Origin: Tenrec ecaudatus
Taxonomy: Eukaryota > Chordata > Mammalia > Afrosoricida > Tenrecidae
Direction of reading: 5' to 3'
DNA length: 64,000 nucleotides
Assembly (NCBI RefSeq): GCF_050624435.1
Contig: NC_134546.1
Location: forward strand, 80,207,700 to 80,271,699
Shown here: one piece after another, positions 47,600 through 59,462 of the stretch
Position numbering within the stretch: position 1 is the first letter of the stretch
Layout: every line of letters begins with the position of its first letter
Made by a program: the position numbers and the translations under genes
The notes under the pieces: generated by a model
Told to the model about the DNA's origin: nothing
The model's database searches: none
What the model saw: only the letters and a program-made list of their open reading frames with translations

Positions 47600-49045
47600 G
47601 GAACGCAGGACGTTAAGGCAAGGGACTTCAAGGGGGTCAGCAAGCATATGAGCAGTTGCATGCATGTATAAGTGTTCTTTCACAGAAATTATCATCGGGG
47701 TCCTTTTGGCAGGTTCAATGTAATGTACCTCAAAGAAAGCAGATAAGGTAGGCCATACGTAAATTTTATTTTCAATCAATTATTATTTTTTGCCAAAGCT
47801 GGAGGTTTCATTTGGACTGATTGTGTCTTCTCAGACAATTCGAGGCATGTGGCATTTGGTCCTTGCAGGGATCAGTTGAACTCATTCATGATGACAAACA
47901 CATCAACCAAGTAAGCTATATCTGCAGTTCACTTTTATCACTGAAAGTGCTTCGAACTGCGGTCTTGCTACCTGATTGAAAAACACTTTGAGTTCATCAT
48001 GAAGCTCAAAAACATGTTTTAAAACTCTTCCTCTTAACTACCATCTCACTTCAGTGGGAAATAACAGACCATAACTCGGCGTATCCAACTCGTTGCACAG
48101 TTGGGAAAACAACCGACTGTTTAAAGTGCTTGCCTTTACAGAATTGAAAGAACTTATGGCACTTTTCATTACTTCTTGTAACTCTTGTGGCAGCATCTTT
48201 ATTGCTAATATTTTCCAATGAATCATACAGTGAGTTCCGATGAATTTTGGTGACTCATTCAGAACCAAACATTGAAATCCAGATCAACATACTAGCATAA
48301 CTGGAACCCCATCTGTGCAAACACCACAAACCTTTTCCCAAGAGATCTTATGCTCTTTCAGAAATGAAACAAATGTATCAAATACTTCAAGTGAAGTAGT
48401 TGTCGTTTGAAGAGGTTTACAAAAAAGAAACTCGTCTTTAAAGTTGTTATTCATAAACCTCATGTAAAACAGTAACTCTGAACAGTTTGCAGCGTCCATA
48501 GTTTCATCAAACTGGATGCTAAATATTGGAAGTGGAGCAGATTTAATTTCTTGGATTACCTGATCAAGAATATCAGCAGACCTGTCAGCTATTCTTCTGG
48601 GGACAGTGTCATTAGATAAGGAAATTACACTCAATTTCGTAACAAATTCATCTCCGACCAGAACCCAACGATGTCTTTGACCGCTGGCAACAGTAAATTC
48701 TCAGCAATGGTGTGAGGTTTCATAGCTCTGGCGATTCTGAGTGCCACCAAATATGAAGATTCCATGGCTGCTACGTTTTCTTTGTGGTTCTTGCTACCAG
48801 TATCAAGGCTGGCTTTCTTGAGTCCTTCAGCTTTGCTTATAAAATAGTTGCTATCCTTGCCGTCAAAGCTATGATGCTTGCTATCAAAATGGCATTTTTG
48901 TTTGTTTGGCTTCATGGATTTGGCTTATAGGACTTCACAACAAATACCATATTGCGGTTTCTCAATTCCTGCTGCAATAATTGAGGTAAAAACATACTGC
49001 AAAAAAATCCTTACTATATTTTCTTTTCTTAAGGTTCTTCTACAC
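47600..49045 (-). pseudogene. hAT (SPIN/Buster-type) transposase remnant
   Basis: Cut-and-paste transposase broken into several frames. From N to C on the minus strand: a BED-finger tail (MKPNKQKCHFDSKHH, about 48915-48870), the AMKPHTIAENLLLP block, ISLSNDTVPRRIADRS, the first catalytic Asp region (PIFSIQFDETMDAANC; the family has D-E-S-T-D), DEFLFCKPLQTTTTS, KVCGVCTDGVPVML, THCMIHWKILA, then PTEVRW, and finally ENKIYVWPTLSAFFE and MIISVKEHL near 47640-47779. The C-terminal dimerisation (hATC) part is absent. Several frameshifts and stops separate the frames. Length covered is roughly two thirds of the ~600-residue family protein. Confidence 0.9.
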
Positions 49046-49367
49046 ATGATCCATTGTCATGTAATGGTTTGCTAATGAAAATAATATAGAACAATAGTTT
49101 TAATAATGCAAAAGATGATAGATGGCATAGTTCAGTCAATACAGTTCATTAAAGTTTCCTATGATTATGATTCTATGTGTTGTTTTCTTTACATACCTGT
49201 TACTATCACAAGGGGGCAGTATTCACACCAACCACAACTGAATATAAAAAGACCGATCGGTATCTAGAGTAAGTTCCCATGCTACATATGTATATATTTT
49301 TGTAGTTGTTGATGATTTTACATGTTCCCAGTAATTATAATTCATGAAATGTTTTGCCTTCAATACT

Positions 49368-49475
49368 GCTGCTTTCAACACAGGAGATGCTTTTAACAGA
49401 GTAGCTGCTTTCAACACAGCAGCTACTTTCTACACAGTAACTGCTCTCTACACAGTAGCTGTTCTCTACACATGT
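49368..49475 (+). repeat. Six tandem 18-bp units inside the SPIN-type element
   Basis: Consecutive units at 49368, 49386, 49404, 49422, 49440 and 49458, each like GCTGCTTTCAACACAGTA. No unit boundary is shifted, so the array is length-perfect. Confidence 0.92.
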
Positions 49476-49945
49476 GTGACTGGTCCATATAAGTACATTT
49501 TGGTGCCAACCCTGTCATATACACCTGTATTTGTATGGGGTGTATATAATGGGGTTGGCGAGAAGATGTCATCACACCGGGTACAGGTATGTGCGCATAT
49601 CTGCATGTGGGCAGTCCTGCCTGGAGAAGATAGAGGAGCTGTGTCTTGGTTCCTAAGAACATTGGGAATATGTGTTTTCCAATGGTATTAGACTACACCT
49701 GTGAAAGTGTCATTTGACCTCCAAAGAGGTGGTGACCCACAGGTTGACAACCACAGCTCTAGAATTATATAGGTTTCCTATCATTTATCACTGATGTAGA
49801 CCAGAAATACATTCATCAATGTGAATTATATCCACATCCAAGTGCCCTATAGAGTTGAAAGCTAAAGCCATCTCCCCTGAGGAAGCATTAAGCAAGGACA
49901 TTGCCATCTAGGTTGCTCCTAAACCACTGATAACAGAGTGCACTC

Positions 49946-50362
49946 ATGTGGAGTTTCATTTTCCTATTGACAATTACCTTAGGTAAGATAATATATTGGG
50001 ATGGAGAGAAGACTGTGGCATCTCCAGAGCCCTCACCTTCTGGTTTACTTCCTCACAGGTGTGCATGCCCAGATGCTGTTAGTGCAGTCTGGGGCATAGG
50101 TGAAAAAGTTTGGAGATTGGTGAAGGTGTGCTGTAAGACTTCTGGAAACACCTTCACCAGCTACAGTATGAATAGTGTTTGGCAAGCACCCAGAAAACGC
50201 CTTCCGTGGAAGGGCTGGATCAACACCGACACTGGGGAATCAATATATGTCCAGGGCTTCACAGAGGGCTATGTCTTCTCCTTGAATGTGTCGGTCAGCA
50301 CAGTTAATCTATAGCTTATCAGCCTGAAGCATGAGGAAACTGCCACCTAATCCTGTGTGACA
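49946..50362 (+). pseudogene. IGHV7/IGHV1-like pseudogene (clan I), copy 1
   Basis: Leader exon 49946-49982 ([12 protein letters not shown]) with donor GTAAGA; second exon from 50059 after CACAG; V region from 50070. Framework and CDR text is IGHV7-like: TFTSYSMN, then [28 protein letters not shown], the GF-x-G-x-(F/Y)-VFSL-x-VST motif being diagnostic of IGHV7. Lesions: TAG at codon 10 of the V region, a 1-base loss in framework 1 (about 50115), Trp36 to Ser, a TAG in framework 3 (50313-50315) and a TAA before the second cysteine. The recombination signal is degenerate (CACACTG 50363-50369, 22-bp spacer, TCAGGAAAT). No octamer seen upstream. It is paralogous to 59843-60255. Confidence 0.9.
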
Positions 50363-50651
50363 CACACTGTGAAACCCACATCCTGAAAGTGTCAGGAAAT
50401 CTGGGGGGATGGCAGCTGTGCTCACTGAGGCAGTGACTCCAAATTCTTCGCTGAATCCTTTATTTACAAGTAATGCACTTAGAAATGACAGACAAAGAAA
50501 ATTACTTCCTGAGATTGGCCTTACTTTCCTGTGACATTAAATCACCCGTCAAGACAGGAGGATAAAAAAAATTCCTTGGTATGTAACCTTGTTTCACCTC
50601 TCTGTGTAAATACTGGCATTACAGCACTAAGAACAATGCAGACTCTATGAA

Positions 50652-50788
50652 GAGTTGATTGAACATCTCCAGAGACAATGATAAGGACACAGTTTATCTG
50701 CAAATGTATGGTTAGAAAATAGAAGACAAGACCCTCTCTTACTCTGTGAGAACGCGAGAGGAAGTCAGTGTGATCCCAGACACAAACT
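50652..50788 (+). pseudogene. IGHV3-type framework-3 remnant with decayed signal, copy 1
   Basis: Reads as IGHV3 framework 3 (ACATCTCCAGAGACAATG ... TTTATCTGCAAATG ... TACTCTGTGAGA) with the second cysteine TGT changed to TCT, then typical spacer wording and nonamer ACACAAACT (50780-50788). The heptamer position is unrecognisable. Framework 1 to CDR2 are absent. Confidence 0.8.
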
Positions 50789-51109
50789 CCCTGCTGGGAT
50801 AGAGCTGGGCAGCAAGCTCAGGACCCACAGATCACAGGACACATTCAGGGACAGGTGCAGAGGAACAGTTTCAGGGCTGGTTTCCTGTTGTGGTCTGGGG
50901 ATGCTTCTCCATCTCCCTGTTTCCCCCAAGGGATTTCTCTATTTTTATGACATAGGAATACAATATAAGAAATATGTAAAATCAAACCTATTGCATGTGG
51001 GATGTATAATGAATTGAAATCTCAACCGCAGAAAGTGGGGAGGGAGGAGCAAATTAAAAATATAAATTTTATTTATTAGTATTATACATTACTTATTATA
51101 TGCTAAACT
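50789..51109. other. IGHV3-type 3' flank, then unassigned DNA
   Basis: Up to about 50945 it matches the flank after 60626; after that A/T-rich DNA. Confidence 0.45.
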
Positions 51110-51895
51110 TGGCGGCAATTGCATTGTTTAAGTAATGTTTGATAATAGTTATATGGATTGGATTTCCTTGAAGGCAGATATAATCCTTTCACAGACCGTA
51201 CTCTGTTTCATGATGGGTATAGTAAGATGCTTTCTGACAATGAATGCCATGCCATTCTCTTGACTGTGCTGTTCCCGGCATAGTAAATCCTATGATTTTA
51301 TGATTCACATTGGCCAATACCAGCCACTCCATTTATGCTCATTAATGCCTAGGATACTAATCAATATTCATGCATCTCATTTATTTTTGACCACTTCCAA
51401 GTTCCCTAAATTTGTAGTTTGCAAATTCCAAGTTCTGGTCCTTAGAAGACTTTCTCAGCTGTTTTTCTTTACCTTGAGTCATGCCCCATCAGTAAATGAA
51501 GTTGCTGAGGGCTCCACTCCCAGAGGCATTACCCAAATCATGTCCTCATGGCCATCTCTCCTCCAAGAAATCAGCCTCTCTTCATTGACATTTTAGGGCC
51601 CTCAAACTTGAGGGGCCCATCCTCTGGCAGTAGCTTCAAAAATTTCCTACTTCCTTTGCTTAGACTGTCAGTATTCAACAATACTTCAAAGGTGTGCATA
51701 GGTTTTAGCAGCTTCTTCCTCTGAAGAGGGGAGAGGGGTCCTTCTGTATTGTCTATTCTTAGTCTGGAATCTTTGTTGAAATCTGCTCATTTTGGGTGAC
51801 CCTGCTGGCATTACATATAACACTGACATATATTCCAGCATGCCAGGGAAACACAGGCCACCACAGTATGATGAGCTACCAGACAGGTGGTGTGA
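51110..51895 (-). mobile_element. RTE (AfroLINE-type) 5' fragment, antisense
   Basis: CACATTGGCCAATACCAGCCACTCC, AATGCCTAGGATACTAATC, TTGAGTCATGCCCCATCAGTAAATG, then TCTTAGTCTGGAATCTTTGTTG, TTTGGGTGACCCTGCTGGCA, then CCACAGTATGATGAGCTACC: the RTE 5' portion reversed. Confidence 0.85.
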
Positions 51896-53185
51896 ATATA
51901 ACATTATTTTTTCAGAATATATAAAATAAGTTCTAGCTAATATTTTAAATACAATAAATAAGTAACAGCATAATGCAACCAGATAGTGGAGTATTTCAAT
52001 TCACCATTTTCAATTATGGACTTAACATTGAAATAGACAGCCATAGTCTCAGGACTTCCACAAGTCTACCCAACCAGGAAGACTAGACTTTTTCTTTTTC
52101 TTTTCTTTTTGTGTGTGTGTTCAATTTTTTATCCCACTCTACCCCAAGACCTTCTAATGCTGTCTTTTCCAAACAAGTGAATACTAATAGCAAGGAATCA
52201 TCTATTTCTTCTGGTCTTAGAATTCAGGAGACTCATATCCATGATTCATTACAGCATTAGATGAATGGTTTCCATGTGTCTTCAATGATCATCACTCTGG
52301 AAAGGGACAGACAATTAGCTGCACTTCATGTGGTTTAAAGTTCCCAGTCACAACTCTCAAGAGCCAGATGTAGGACATTGTCTTCGTGGGCTGTTATGTC
52401 AGTGGTTCTTGGTGTTTCCTGAACCTCAAAGCCTCCTCAGAGAGAAAAAGTTAATCCACTGATGGTTTTATTTAGTTTAGATCAGAGCAGATCAGATAAA
52501 CATTTAGGGACAAATTATGAAACTGGTGAAGGTGAAATATTCTCTTTATTGGACTTTTAACTTTTTTTCTGAACGGAGCTACACTGTCAGTGAGACGGTA
52601 ACAAGGGCCAGGTTGACCATGAGTATTCAGAGTGACACACTCATATTTGTCTATAATCTGAACAGATTTGTCTGACACACCGAGTAAAGCTGACATTCCC
52701 TGAGATTTTCCTCTCCTCAGGCAGCAGGAAGCGCAGGGCAGACCTGGGCGCTAGGACACACCTGAAAGTCTGTCAAAAGGTGCAATTTGGGAGATCAGAT
52801 TCTTCAAAATCTTCACTAAGGAGACAGAGGTAATTTCTATCCTGGACATAATTCTCACAGACAATAAGGAGGGAGCTTCTTCGAGGGCCCCAGGCTACTT
52901 GAGCTGCAGATTCACAATGGGTTTGAAACCACTACTCCCCGGGTGTGGACTGACGGTGGAGAGCCACCATTCAAAACTCTCCGTGGGTGGCTGCCAGTGT
53001 GTGTGTGTGTGTGTGTGTGTGTGTTGTGTTATGTTGTGTGTGTTGTGTTATGTTGTGTGTGTTGTGTGATGTTAGTAGGATCAGGTTCTGTCCTTCCTAG
53101 CAGTCCCAAGACCCGCACCTCCCCTGCCTTGGGTTTCCAGGGTTATAAGGCTGGAAGAGTCTGACATGGAGGGCAGGGCAGAAAT
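51896..53185. other. Intergenic DNA upstream of the IGHV5 pseudogene
   Basis: No gene recognised. Contains a T-rich patch (52090-52120) and the GT repeat listed separately. Confidence 0.35.
52997..53075. repeat. GT microsatellite with TGTGTTATGT-type extension
   Basis: (GT)n at about 52998-53022 followed by repeated GTTGTGTTATGTTGTGTG units, ~110 bp upstream of the V promoter octamer. Confidence 0.9.
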
Positions 53186-53193
53186 ATGCAAAG
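53186..53193 (+). promoter_or_regulatory. Degenerate IGHV promoter octamer
   Basis: ATGCAAAG, one change from ATGCAAAT, 111 bp upstream of the IGHV5-like leader ATG. Confidence 0.65.
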
Positions 53194-53296
53194 TGGAAGA
53201 CATCCATTTTAGACCCACGGGCTACCTCCACAGGGGAAGATCCCTCATCACCCAGCTGGGGGCCACAGTGTGATTGCTTTCCATTCTCCTTGCAAG

Positions 53297-53724
53297 ATGG
53301 GGTCTTTCCCCCTAGATCACCTCACTGCTCTTCTCCCAGGTAAGGATCGCCACAGGGTTTGAATGGGGGGGGGATGGGGGTGGTGGTGGTGGTGGTATCT
53401 TTGATCCTATCTCCACAGGTGTGTGTGCTTAGGTGCATCTGGTGCAGTCTGGGACAGAGGTGAAGAGACCCGGGAGTCTTTGAGGATCTCCTGTAAGATA
53501 TATGAGTACAGCTTTACTGGAAGTTGGATCCACCGGATTAGGCAGCCACCTGGAAAGGGTTTGGAATGGATATGAATGATTGATCCTAATAACGCTGACA
53601 CCAGGTACAACCCATCTTTCCAAGGAAAAGTCACCATCTCCACAGAAAACTCCATCAGCACCATGTCCCTGCAGTGGAGCAGCCTGAAGGACTCAGACAT
53701 GGCCATGTATTACTGTGAAAGACA
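53297..53724 (+). pseudogene. IGHV5-like pseudogene (clan I)
   Basis: Leader exon 53297-53339 (MGSFPLDHLTALLP) with donor GTAAGG; second exon from 53419. V region 53430-53724 follows IGHV5 closely: VHLVQSGTEVKRPG, then YSFTGSWI, PGKGLEWI, DPNNADTRYNPSFQGKVTIS, SISTMSLQWSSLKDSDMAMYYC; the Y-N-P-S-F-Q-G and W-S-S-L-K signatures are diagnostic. Lesions: V codon 1 is TAG (53430-53432), a 1-base loss in framework 1 (about 53470), Trp36 to Arg, and a TGA at the end of framework 2 (just after LEWI). Framework 3 is pristine and both cysteines are kept. It lies 6-7 kb from IGHV7-like copies on each side. Confidence 0.94.
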
Positions 53725-53763
53725 CACAGTGAGAGAACCCCCTTCCTGAGAGGGGCAGAAATC
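53725..53763 (+). promoter_or_regulatory. Recombination signal of the IGHV5-like pseudogene
   Basis: Heptamer CACAGTG (53725-53731), 23-bp spacer, nonamer-like GCAGAAATC (53755-53763), weaker than consensus but similar to the TCAGAAACC type used by clan I V genes. Confidence 0.8.
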
Positions 53764-54405
53764 CTCAGCCTGATGTAGCAGCAGAGCAGGAGTCTCAGAG
53801 CATCTCTCAGTCCAGCACCAGAGGACACAGTGTCTGCTGTTTCCTAGAGCGTGAGAACATGAACACAGGCCACTGACACGACAGGGAGACATCTTCCCAC
53901 GTGGGGCACTGATGCCTCTTACTGGATTGGGTTTCTCTGGAGCAGCCCACTCTGCCTTCTGAATAACAGCAGGGCTGTAGAGCAGATGAGGTCAGCTTTC
54001 TTCATGAAATTCTGTGTTCAGCCCTTGCTGCCCTTGAAGAATTAACGGGTGCGTTGTTGTAATAGGAAAATCCTCAGGTCAAATTTCCTGGCCTTTTTCT
54101 TACGAAAGACATTCCCAATATTGCTAGAAAATTTCCCCAATAAGTAGCCATGATATCCGTGTATATTCATTTGCTTCCTTTCTTACTTGACTCACCTGCC
54201 TGCATTCAACTTGATTTGGGAAACAGCTTTGTAGAAATCTCCAGGTGGAACCCTGGCGCTTTGACAAGAGCAAAGTGCTCATGGGTCCCAACCTTTGACT
54301 GATCAGTTACACTCATGAAAATGCTTGATACAGTTTCCTTGGTAAAAGTGGCCTTACCAGGAGGAGACTCTGGAGTCTACTGGGCCAGGGCGTCTCGGTT
54401 CAGAA
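53764..54405. other. Flank between IGHV5-like and IGHV6-like pseudogenes
   Basis: No gene or named repeat recognised. Confidence 0.35.
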
Positions 54406-54652
54406 ATGTTTATCTCCTTCCTCCCCATCTTTCTCCTGAAGGTGCTGGTTGTACCATGTGGTCAGTGTCAGAGAGAGGATAATTGGAATTGGATCAGGCA
54501 GCACCCAAAGAGAGGCCATGGTGTATGGAGATCTCCTACTATTGGTTACTGTGGTAGTGACCTTGACTCTTCCAAAAAGCATTTCTCCCTACCTCTGACC
54601 TCTGAGGGCACTGAGGACACATTCGTGTGTTACAGTGCAGGTGGACACAGAC
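54406..54652 (+). pseudogene. IGHV6-like pseudogene with internal deletion
   Basis: Leader 54406-54460 (MFISFLPIFLLKVLVVPCG) resembles the IGHV6 leader and is followed by GTCAGTGTCAG, the wording after the IGHV6 leader donor. Intron and framework 1 are missing; the sequence jumps into CDR1/framework 2: NWNWIRQHPKRG (family WNWIRQ-P-RG, typical of IGHV6). A TTCTCCCT block and the AGGACAC of framework 3 follow. The second cysteine codon is changed (TTC GTG TGT TAC AGT). A decayed heptamer CACAGAC sits at 54646-54652. The 3' flank (GCAGGGGGCGCTCAG at 54714, then AGGCCCAGGAGCAGG at 54751) also matches IGHV6 flanks as I remember them. Subgroup call rests on leader and framework 2. Confidence 0.72.
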
Positions 54653-54744
54653 AGGGAAGGCAGGGTGGCCCTCACATACACTATCCTGCAGGACAGCCTG
54701 GGTGCTGGGACCAGCAGGGGGCGCTCAGCACTAACAGCACAGGC

Positions 54745-54797
54745 CCAGGAGCAGGAGCAGCTGCAGAAGCAGGAGCAGGAGCAGGTGCAGGGCTGTG
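54745..54797 (+). repeat. GAGCAG/CAGGAGCAGG simple repeat
   Basis: Imperfect 6-bp periodic GGAGCA/GCAGAA units downstream of the IGHV6-like relic. Confidence 0.8.
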
Positions 54798-54916
54798 CTC
54801 AGATGCAGCTTTCTGCTTTGGCTTAAGTTCCTTTTGTTCCCAACGCTCTCAAAGGTTCTGAGGGATCGCTATTTACAACCGCAGGAAGTGTACTAGTGTC
54901 TCCTAAATTGTAACAA

Positions 54917-55045
54917 GAAACTCTCACCGCCATCCAGTTGACTGCGACCCAAAGTGATCTTCTCAGACAGGCTTGAATTACTCCTGTAAAAGGGTATTTG
55001 CATGGAAGTGGTCGTACTTACGAACTTCTGTCGTGTGATCTTCAG
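54917..55045 (+). mobile_element. AfroSINE fragment
   Basis: CTCACCGCCATCCAGTTGACTG, CGACCCAAAGTGATCTTCTC, then a diverged tail. Confidence 0.65.
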
Positions 55046-58000
55046 GGTTTTTTCTTAGTTTCAACTTAATTTCTTGAAAATATAGAAAATATGATGTTCA
55101 CCATATGAATAAACCGGCAGTTGGATTCCCTGTCCCTTTGTGACACTGCAGTTTTCTGAAATGAGGGAGCCATTCTCAGGCCGGACAGACTCTTGATTGA
55201 TTTCATGAAGATAATGTGGCCTTATTTTTTTTTCTTAGCATGCACATAGATTGTTGGGATATATTTCTTCTATTGGTTATATTGATGGGCATTTCTCACC
55301 TAGAGAGATTCACAAGTGTGATAACTTTTATATTTATCGTGCATTTTGCATGAATGTTGGTTTTTTTACTCAGAAGATACCATAAGTATATTTATTTATT
55401 TATTTATTTTGCAATCTTCAATCTAGGATGGACATTTCTGTGTTTTCCACAGAAAGTGAGCACACTTTCTCTTAACAAACACCTTCATAATTACTTGTGT
55501 GACAGTCACACCGTTCCTTATCTGTTGAAATCTGTTACACCATTCCTTTTGCTTAAGAATAAATATAAATGTAAGACAAGTGTATAGTGCACAAAAAAGC
55601 TGAAAAGAATGAAGTAATTTTTAGGAAAGTCACAGAAAGCATGCTCATCCTTTATTACTGCTTGTAGCTCAGACAGGTTAAAACTTCTCAGCCCTGGTTA
55701 GGAGGGTGATGGGGTTGAGAAGGGAAAACAGTTGCTTACAGTCCATCAAAAAAATACTTACATGTTAATAAAATATTTTTTAATTTTGTTTTTCCCTATA
55801 TTTTCAGGTTATAAAATAGCAATCCCTGTGACTCAAATTTTAAAATCATGTAGGCTATTTGAAAGGTGAGACATTACCACCCATCACCTGGTCCCTGTGC
55901 ACACAAAAATTGACAAGCTGTGTCCACACAGATTACAGTCCACAGAACCATCTGCGTCCAGTTCTAGTCAGTAGTACAGAGTGACCTTGAGTCAAAATGG
56001 TCTCCAGACACACAAAAACAATGTGTCACCATCTATATTAAGGTTAATGTTTCCTCCAATTTTGGAAGTAACGTTAACTATGGCAAGGGCAACAACCTAA
56101 TAAGTGTTCTGAATTAATATTGGCGGTGACTTCATTCCCACTTTACACAGAATGGACTATATGCCAAACAAGTAATTCACAAAGTAAGTCTAGAGAGACT
56201 GACCTAGGTGTGCCTGGAGGTGTTGGGTCCAGGAGCAAGGAACTTCCCAGTCATTCTCAAGTAGGATGCAGTCCGTATTCTCCCTAAATGATATTACGCT
56301 CATGATTCTTTTCAGGTGCTCAGTATTCTGAATTCTAGTCTTAGTCAAATGTTTTGGATCATGACAAATTTGCTCTTTATGATACTGCTTATGTATCATA
56401 AGTAATCTTCATTTTGTCTTTAAAACTTGACAGATTGTACTCAGGCATCTCCCTTTAGGTATTACTTTCATTGTATTTTGAAATAAACTAATTGTTCTTT
56501 ATGTTTGCTTTATTCACTGCTCCACTGACTTACTTTCTATTAGAATGTGAGCATCTCTTTAGTCTTCTCATTCTTTGTTTGCAGACCAGTGTGCTCTGCA
56601 GAGCATTTTGTCCCACAGTCTCCTCTTCGATGACGAAGGAAACTCATACAGCATTCCATTTCCATAACAACATGTCCTGTCACTTCAGCTACACAATCTA
56701 TAGAAATGTGTTAAAAAAAAGTTGTGTGACTGACTCAAAAAATATTCAGTTCAGTTTTCAATATAAAATGAAACATGGAAACCTTCAAAAAGTTAAATTA
56801 AATTTGAGATGTCATAATGCTACACAGACTAAAAACTAACTGCGCAGAAAGGACATGATCAAATGGGATTGCTGTATTCAGATAAATGAGAATTTCATCT
56901 TATTTACTCTTTCTGTGAGGTAGAAGCATTTATTACCCTTGGTCTCAGAGCTAAGTCTTATGAGGATTTATGCTAACCTGGCAAGAGTTACACCATATTA
57001 TTGTTTGCTATTTTTTTCTTCCTCAGAGGGGCAGATTCTTCCCTTTCTAAACCATAATCCACATTTGTTTGCTGGGAATTTGCTTGGTGTTGAAGTGAGA
57101 AAACAGGGAGTTTTCTGTGTGATCTTCTGATTGAGTCTGAACACCTTATAGGACCTGGGTAGTGGGGCTCTGACCTTCTTGCCTGTGCTGTAGTTTATAT
57201 ATTCCCTGGTCCATGTTCCTTTCCTTATCAGCAGTATCCACATTCTTTAACTGTGGACTGTTTTTCCCTGTTGACTATGCCTCTCACTCCCCGCCCCCAC
57301 TTAAGTGTCATGGGTAAGATATGGATGTGTGTTTGATAGGGGAAATATTTCACCTCCAGTTATGAAAAGTTAATAAAAAGGACCTTCCTCTGGTGAGAAA
57401 TCTTTCAGCTTGAGAATGGTCTTCCTCTCCAGGGCCAGAAGCAAGAAGACTTGTTTTGAATGTTCACTCAAAATCCTGGACAGGTTTTACAGTTAGAGCC
57501 CATAGAACATGGGGCTCCACTAATGGCCGGCCCCAGTGGTTTCTCACAATCTCAGTAATCAATACTCAGCCTCTAGAAATTGATCACATTTTAATTTACA
57601 TATATATTTTTCAAATACACGGTTTCAGTGGTTTCTGATCCAGGTAAGCAGATTTCTGCTGTGCCTCTCGGAATGCCCCTCTCTCTAGATTTTGGGTGGC
57701 ATTTTGATATGTCCGTCCATGTCAGTTCTCTGATGCACGCATGCAGTGACTCCCAGCACCAGTGCATGCAGGTCTCACATTGCAGAATAAGGAGCTCATG
57801 CCTGACTCAGAAGAGGATGAGACAGGCCAAGACAGAGAGCGCAGGGGTCCACAGTGGAAATGGAGTTGCAGGGGTCCAGAGAAGACACAAAATGGGTACA
57901 TAGGCACAGAGTTGTGGTAATCTTCAGGTAAATAGATGTTATAGGGGGATGTGTGCAAAGAATGCCTCATGGCCCAACTTCAAGAAAACCTGATCTATAT

Positions 58001-58789
58001 TTTATCACCCCTTCTGCTCTGTACCCAGGTTCTTCTTGCTGAAACCGGAAAAACCAGTGTCCTGGCGTTTTAAATGAAGAACATTCAAAGGTTAGTGTGT
58101 TCTCACAAGCCCTAAGCTCTTGGATAGTTATAGGACCATTCATAAAAGGAAGTATTTTTATGAACATGTGTGCTCTACTCTTGATAATTTCCCAAATTTG
58201 CAGTGATATATCCTGATCTTAAGGTTTCTCTCTCTCCCCCACCTCTCTCTCTTTCTCTCCCTCTCTCTTTTACAACACTGATATTATTTTTAATTTAAGT
58301 CTACAACTTTGGTTAATCCTCTTAACATCACTTTAATATATATTGCAAACTAATAGAATTTATGTATGGATTACTATTAGACTTATGGTGATAAAGATAA
58401 TATTTTCCTATATTTTAAATATCGTTTTCCTTTGATTTGGATGTTTTTAAGCATTTATAGACTTTTATATTATAAAATTGGTTGCTTTTCAATTTTTTTC
58501 CCATTGTGCTTTGTGGACTGGTTTTTATGTGAGTAGTAGAAATTAGCAAAATTTATGCCTTTAAAGTGATATTTTTGTTTCAATTCTTTTAAACGAGTAA
58601 GAGAATATGCCTTGGAAGTTATAGGTGGCTATTTATGAAAAAACTCTCATTAGTGTAAGAGGGAGAATGATACAGTAAAATGAGTAAGACAACTCCCCGT
58701 CCCCCATAAATCACTAAGAAACCCCTAAACCTCATCACAACCAAGAGCAATGGTCTCGGTGAAGTTACATAATTTCATGTTAGCTTGAT
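55046..58789. other. Long unassigned intergenic DNA
   Basis: 3.7 kb, A/T-rich. I find no V segment, tRNA, named repeat or convincing coding region; frames such as 56492-56839 have no domain. A TTTA run lies at 55392-55409, a possible AfroSINE scrap at 55945-55990 and a CT-rich microsatellite at 58227-58270. Confidence 0.35.
58227..58270. repeat. CT-rich microsatellite
   Basis: Interrupted (CT)n/(TCTC)n tract. Confidence 0.85.
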
Positions 58790-59247
58790 AAATAAGCATA
58801 GGGGTGGAGTCTAGCCTGTCAACCAGGTCATGGTCTGAAGATGCTTGCTTATGTGTGTGACCTTCTCATGAGGCTTCAGGAATTTCCTCTCTTTCTCCTG
58901 GGAGGCAGGCCATACACTCTCTGCTTCACCTTCCTGTTGAGGAGACACACTTAGAGAACTGGCAGAACCACAGCGAGACTTGCACCAGGCCTGACATACT
59001 TCCATACCACTGGATCCACAAGACTTTTCACCAACATGCCTGTGAACTTCCTACATTTGGTATCATTGCTGCGTAAGTCTGAAGAGAAATTTATGGACTA
59101 GAATCGAACCTATGGGCTAATATGGACTTGATCTGGACTGCACTTGGATGTTTCCTCAATATACGATTGCTCTTTGATATGAAGCTCTTTCTTACACACA
59201 TATGAGTGTCAGGATTTGTTTCTCTAGTCAACCCAGACTAACACAGC
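58790..59247 (-). repeat. Interspersed repeat, family not named, antisense copy
   Basis: Reverse-oriented relative of 8553-9060; its right end TCTAGTCAACCCAGACTAACACA is the reversed head of the family. Confidence 0.65.
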
Positions 59248-59462
59248 TCCCTTGAATGCTCAAAATTACTTCTTGAAAAGTTGATTTTGTCACACCTCAC
59301 CTATAAAGTCAGTGAAATTATAAGAGTCATGTGTAAGTGGGTACATCTCTACCAGCCATGACTAGCTGTCAGCTCACTTGGTGAGATGCACCTACCATTA
59401 GGCATCAGGAGTCCAGGATACACTTGAGATCTGCAGCTGCACTATCCTCCGTGTGATTAGAG

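Larger units (their letters stand above)
47600..49756 (-). mobile_element. SPIN-type autonomous hAT element, left end missing
   Basis: The right terminus (49480-49756) reads CTGCATGTGGGCAGTCCTGCC, GTGTCTTGGTTCCTAAGAAC, CACCTGTGAAAGTGTC, then CACAGGTTGACAACCACAG, the SPIN end, followed by CTCTAGAA (49757-49764), a TCTAGA-centred octamer typical of SPIN target sites. A transposase remnant lies inside on the minus strand. No matching left terminus is present; homology ends near 47600 where LTR-like DNA begins. Confidence 0.85.

Noticed and set aside
49344-49691. 115-residue plus-strand frame containing six-residue repeats
   Set aside because: Falls in the SPIN element end; repeats come from an 18-bp array and no start context or domain supports a protein.
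51300-51596. 98-residue plus-strand frame
   Set aside because: Antisense of the RTE fragment.
54406-54861. 151-residue plus-strand frame as a real protein
   Set aside because: It is the IGHV6-like relic reading into a GAGCAG simple repeat; the open frame is accidental.
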